Of a stretch of DNA of 64,000 nucleotides, positions 59,723 through 64,000 are shown in pieces; positions within the stretch are counted from its first letter, which is position 1; the number at the start of each line of letters is the position of its first letter. A program made the position numbers and the translations under genes. The notes under the pieces are model-generated. The model did not search any database. It saw only the letters and a list, made by a program, of their open reading frames with translations, and had not been told where the DNA came from. Source of the stretch: Toxoplasma gondii ME49 (lineage: Eukaryota > Apicomplexa > Conoidasida > Eucoccidiorida > Sarcocystidae); assembly GCF_000006565.2 (NCBI RefSeq), contig NC_031478.1:4116212-4180211 (forward strand), read 5' to 3'.

Positions 59723-62141
59723 TCCTTGCTTTCTTCGGCGGGCAGAGCCCATTCGCAACTATACCTCGTAACTGTTCTGCCACCGAAGTCGACAGAAGAG
59801 AAGACGAGAAAAATATTGGAAAACATCCGTCCCTACTTGTGTCGTGCGTATGTGTATATATAAACACAAGAGAATACATGGTGACAGCAAAGAAGGTCGC
59901 AGGTAAGATGCTAGAGAAAACAAGGACGTGTTGCGCGACCGTCATGGAGAGTGACATTATCGTAGAGAAATAGTGAGTTCACCCGGATCACGCTAGTAGC
60001 ATGATTCAGGTGCCGTCACGCGGAGACACACCGCCGCTGAAGCCTTCCTTCCGGCCGCCAGAAAGTTGAAAAATAGATGGTACAATTAGCTGCCTTGACA
60101 TGTAGTCGTGCTGATGTCCTCTTGTTGTTCAGTAGTGTGAGCTGGAGCCTGCGCCTCCAGTCGTCATAAGCTTTTCGTGATGCCCTCGGGATCACCGTTA
60201 ACGATACAGAAGCCCGCTGTACAGACGCTGTGATCGTGCAAGTGTTTCAGTAAAGGTTTCTCCAAGTGGAGTTATTCACACGCTTTTCGGCGGCTTTTCT
60301 GTGGATCATCCTGAGAAGGCAGGATGGTGACACGGTTCATGACGTAGCTCGATGTGGTGGGGAGACGAGACTGCTTTTTCAGAGAGAGAAGACGCCTCCA
60401 TTGTAGGATTGATTGCAAGGACACTGAAGGGAAGCCCGTCGTGAACCAAAAGTCGCACTCAGTAGAAGATATTTTTTTGGTGTCAGGAATATTCATTTTA
60501 GAAAGGATGCAAGTGTCAGACGAGCAAACTTGTTCACGCCAGGACAAGAGAAATATTGTGTGGCTGTGGCAGTGGCAGCAATTGGTAACAAGCACGATCT
60601 GAAACCAAACACAATGACCACCGAAAATACTTTCTGAAAGAGAAATCAAGAGTTCGAAGTCGCAGTCACACTTTCTAAGGGTATGTGTTGCCAGTGACAC
60701 GTTTGTCGCGGTCACATTACTAGAGGGGAAACAATCCCAAATGTGGGTGTTTTAACGTGTGTTCTCCCCTCGTGCAAAGAGACACGCTTTGTCTGGCGTT
60801 GATCATTACCAGCAATGACGTGAGTTCCAGTGACGTGGAAGCCGGTACGGCGCACGCTTTGTGCTAGTGAGATGGTCACCATTGGCTAAGTAACTGAATT
60901 TGGGTCATTCCTGTCCCCTAATTGGAACATATGTGACTGGTATTCGACTGTCGGGAATCAAGCCTGCTGCAAACACACTCGAAACCTTATCAAAAAGTTT
61001 CTGTCGCACTCGGCGTGGTCGAGACGGCCGTTGTTAGGATCGTGACGCGTACAGCTACTGTTTCACACAGGACAATGTTTTCCATGCCAAGGTCCGAACA
61101 CAAATCATGACAACTGTACAAGCACACTTCGTAGGTACCGAAGCGCATTCCGAAGACTTGAATTGACTGCGGAAATAAGAACAGGGCGACAGCATCACAC
61201 ACAGAGAGTTCGTAATTTCGGGTGTTGGTAGCAGGCCCACCGAACTATACCTCAGTCGAGCATGGTGACCATCGAGAAGGGGTCAAGACGATGGACATGG
61301 AGCTTGCCATTACAGGTCCGCGCTTGTTGTCAGCACCGTGGGGGAGGAGACAGATTTCTTCGGGTATGGCAGTATGGCAGCCCGCCTTCGATGCTGCGGT
61401 TAGTCTCTTCCATTGAGATAGTCTAAGACAGCCTCGCCGTTAAGCCGCATATTGATGCCTGAAATTAGAGGGCAGCTTACACCACCGCAGTGGAATGGCT
61501 GAACAATATAAATCAAATCCTCGAGAGACTGATTACGAGTCCAAAACGGGATTCCTAAAATTTCCAGACGCAATACGGTAATTGTCTCGGAAGCCAAACG
61601 CTGGTAAAACACATGCAGAAGGTTCAGCCACGTCAACCCAGCCATCGAGAAATGGGAATAAACATACACGTCAGCACTGCACAACGTCCCTTACGCTCCT
61701 GTAACAGTCCAGCATCCCCCCACCACTCGGAGTCACCGGTTGCACGGCCGCCTCCCTCGACGCTGTTTGTCCGTTTGTCTCCCGACCACACCGGTGTGAC
61801 CACACACTGACATCGGTGTCCTCTGGTACCTCAAATGTCCGCTTGGCCAGGCATTGAGAAACTACACGCCCAGTCTGTGATTGCTTGCTTAATTTCGAGC
61901 AAACGGGGATTTCCGGGAACGCCTTTTTTGAAATCCACAAGTTTCTTGCCGTAGTTCGCTGAAGGGAAGCAACAGTTAGCACAGAACAGCATTTGGTTCG
62001 ACGGTGACCCAACCTGCCCCTGTCTGAGGAAGAAGCGCGATTTTGCGCTTCGGCATAAAAATAACGAATGTCGCAGCGTCGTCCGCACCTGGTCTCGTGT
62101 GAGATCGAAAACACTCTTGGCCCGTCGGTTCCGTTGTATCG
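59723..62141. other. Intergenic, about 2.4 kb, no supported gene
   Basis: Tail-to-tail region between the MGC gene and SHMT; it should hold both 3' UTRs. A 147-codon minus-strand frame at 60272-60715 looks random in composition. Nothing else stands out. Confidence 0.45.
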
Positions 62142-63868
62142 TTACTTCCTTCGCTTACTCTGAATTTCCTGGGCAATAAGAACAATTTCGTGAAGCCAGT
62201 CAGCAATTTGTTCGAAGTCTTTCTCCTTGAATCCTCTTGTCGTCAGAGCCGGGGATCCAATTCGCACGCCAGAGGGATTCGCCGCCGACGTATCACCAGG
62301 GACAGTGTTCTTGTTCAGGGTAATGCTTGCTTCATCACAGCACAGCTGCATTTTGGTGCCGGTGATCCCGTCTGGACGTAGGTCCATAAGGAGGAGATGG
62401 TTGTCAGTCCCGTCTGTCGTCAGTCGGTGGCCGTGATGTTGAAGGCGCGCAGCCAGAGCGTTAGAGTTTCGAATAACTTGAGATGCATACGTCGCCCACG
62501 ATGGAGACATCACCTGATTGACAGCAGGCATCAGCAATCGTACACGCAGGCCTTTGTATCATTCACATGAACTCTGACACTCAGCTCGGTATACCGTCCG
62601 CTCCCCTCACCAGTTCTACTGATACGCAAAATATAGCAAAATTGAATTTACATGATTATAGGCATCTCTGTCCTGAAAATATCAGACTGCCACGCCAACA
62701 TGAGGGAACTTGACTGGCTTAGAACACATGCGACAAGCCCCTGAAAAGCAGATGCACGCTGTTCAGGGAACTGGAATGAGAATTCAGGAAGGAATAACTG
62801 TGGTCGATGATCTTATCGCCTAGACTGCTGTGAATCTGCTGTCTAGTGTAGGACGGGTCATGTTATGCGTGCGTCACGCGTCTGTGTGCTCGATTGAGTA
62901 TCTGACAGGGTTACGGGATGGATCGAGTGTCAATACAACATAGCGTAAAGAACCCGTGAGAGTGGCTTCCACGGTAACGCACCTCCTTCAGCTGACAAGC
63001 CAGAGCTGCAATTTGGTGATTATGCGGTCCTCCTTGAAGAGAAGGGAAGACTCCAGAATTAATGAGTCCCTCGCCGTCCGGCACTCTTCTCTTGTTGATG
63101 AAAATCATTCCACTGCGAGGACCCCTGTGAACATATTTTAGGATCATTCACGAGTCATCGTAGACAGCCGGCCCAGAACTGTTTTTACTAGCGGCAAAAC
63201 TTACCAGTTATGCGACAGCTGCACTTCCTTCCCAGTTGAGTTTAGTACCATTCGACAGCTATGGCTTCTCGTTTTGCTACCTGTTCACCTCACCTCAGGG
63301 TTTTGTGCGTTGTAGTTGTGACGATATCGCAATATGGGAAGGGCGAAGTAAGGAGATTCGCAGCAATCAAACCACTGGTGTGAGCCATGTCGCACATTAG
63401 CATTGCGCCGGCGGCATCCGCGATCTCTCTGAACTTCACGTAGTCCAGATCTCTGCAACCATGAGGACAGCAGGCACTGAAGACGAAAGCCTTTGTTCGC
63501 GTTGCAAATACATCTGTCAGCGATGAGAAAACAAGAATCTCCTATCATACAAGAGGAGCTGCGCACTCACTCGCGGAACGAACCAATCAGGCCCTGTACC
63601 GTCTCGTCAACCTGTTTTCACGCATCCGCTTCTTATTCACGTGTGTTGTTTGGATCGCTCGTCAGAACTGAAAACAGCTCGTACCTTGGATAGGCTGAGT
63701 GGCCGCAGATAATCAGCTTCGGCCTGAAAACTAGGGCTCGCTTCCGCAGCTCTTCATAATCAATCAAGCCGGTTTTTTCATCCACACCATATGGGAGGGA
63801 CTCGAAAAAAATGGACGTTGCACTAATACGCTTCTTCGCAGTGTAGAAGCCATGCGTCAGATGCCCTC
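62142..63868 (-). CDS. SHMT: Serine hydroxymethyltransferase, C-terminal part (5' exons outside window)
   Basis: PLP enzyme that converts serine and tetrahydrofolate to glycine and 5,10-methylene-tetrahydrofolate, feeding thymidylate synthesis. Four phase-consistent exons: 63685-63868, 63294-63452, 62983-63124, 62142-62513; about 285 residues. Landmarks in order: [71 protein letters not shown] followed by AHTSGLIA (the PLP-site Asp and His), [17 protein letters not shown] (the PLP-binding lysine in HK), [16 protein letters not shown], and [20 protein letters not shown] near the end. The first acceptor (CTGTAACTCAG|GA, phase 1) fits an upstream exon ending in a codon for the first Gly of GGHLTHG, beyond 64000. 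Catalytic residues in this part look intact. Whether it is the cytosolic or a mitochondrial form cannot be told without the N-terminus. Confidence 0.95.
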
Positions 63869-64000
63869 CTGAGTTACAGTGGCAGAGCACACTGTCGCGC
63901 AGAATGCACAAACCATCTGCGTGGGTGAACCCCTAATTTAATCGGATCATGATTGATCCACTTATTTCTACAGAAAGTAAAGACCAGCAAAGAAAAGCTG
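63869..64000. other. Intron sequence of SHMT running off the window
   Basis: Upstream of the acceptor at 63869 in the minus direction. No coding match to SHMT is visible here, so the preceding exon lies outside the window. Confidence 0.6.

Noticed and set aside
60272..60715. 147-codon minus-strand frame
   Set aside because: No motif, high Cys/Ser/His random-like composition, located in the likely 3' UTR and intergenic region between two convergent genes.
1..64000. tRNA/rRNA genes, CRISPR arrays, transposable elements, telomeric repeats
   Set aside because: None seen by eye. The only strong repeat structure is the 810-bp coding array, plus the diverged one at the window start. A tRNA scan and repeat masker would be decisive.

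Overview
The window reads as nuclear DNA of an apicomplexan parasite, most likely a cyst-forming coccidian of the Toxoplasma/Neospora/Sarcocystis/Cystoisospora type. The evidence is multi-exon genes with GT-AG introns of about 70-600 bp, moderate GC content, a giant RAP-domain protein, a bacterial-type ribosomal protein uL18 with a long organelle-type leader, and genes for flagellar proteins (coccidian microgametes carry flagella). I cannot name the species. All exon models were built by hand: I looked for splice sites on the sequence and kept only joins where the reading phase carries through.

Layout. (1) 1-1544, minus: 5' part of a secreted, leucine-rich tandem-repeat gene (paralogue A), cut by the window start. 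(2) 3749-10152, minus: kinesin-9, 11 exons, about 811 aa. (3) 11404-16741, plus: TTC29-like TPR protein, 10 exons, about 579 aa, head-to-head with the kinesin. (4) 18097-37937, minus: RAP-domain protein of about 5354 aa in 9 exons, one of them 9.7 kb. (5) 39647-42065, plus: bacterial-type uL18, 3 exons, head-to-head with the RAP gene. (6) 43943-45850, minus: single-exon protein with a signal peptide, three membrane segments and coiled coils. (7) 48086-48922 (possibly starting at 49180), minus: small Cys-rich plus coiled-coil protein. (8) 52125-55909, minus: paralogue B of the secreted repeat family, with an almost perfect array of 810-bp units. (9) 57720-59722, plus: small protein with an MGC acylation motif, 4 exons. 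(10) 62142-63868, minus: C-terminal two thirds of serine hydroxymethyltransferase, running off the window end.

Themes. Two divergent gene pairs each share a theme: kinesin-9 with TTC29 (axoneme, so probably male gamete), and the RAP protein with uL18 (organelle RNA and translation). The most novel element is the two-member secreted repeat family (paralogues A and B). Both have a signal-peptide exon, one phase-1 intron, and a repeat exon built from units of about 268-270 residues. I know of no family matching these units. In B the units are nearly identical at DNA level, with a variant site that alternates between copies, suggesting amplification of a two-unit block.

The remaining stretches of about 1.2-3 kb are intergenic or UTR sequence in which I found no convincing gene, RNA gene, transposon or CRISPR array.
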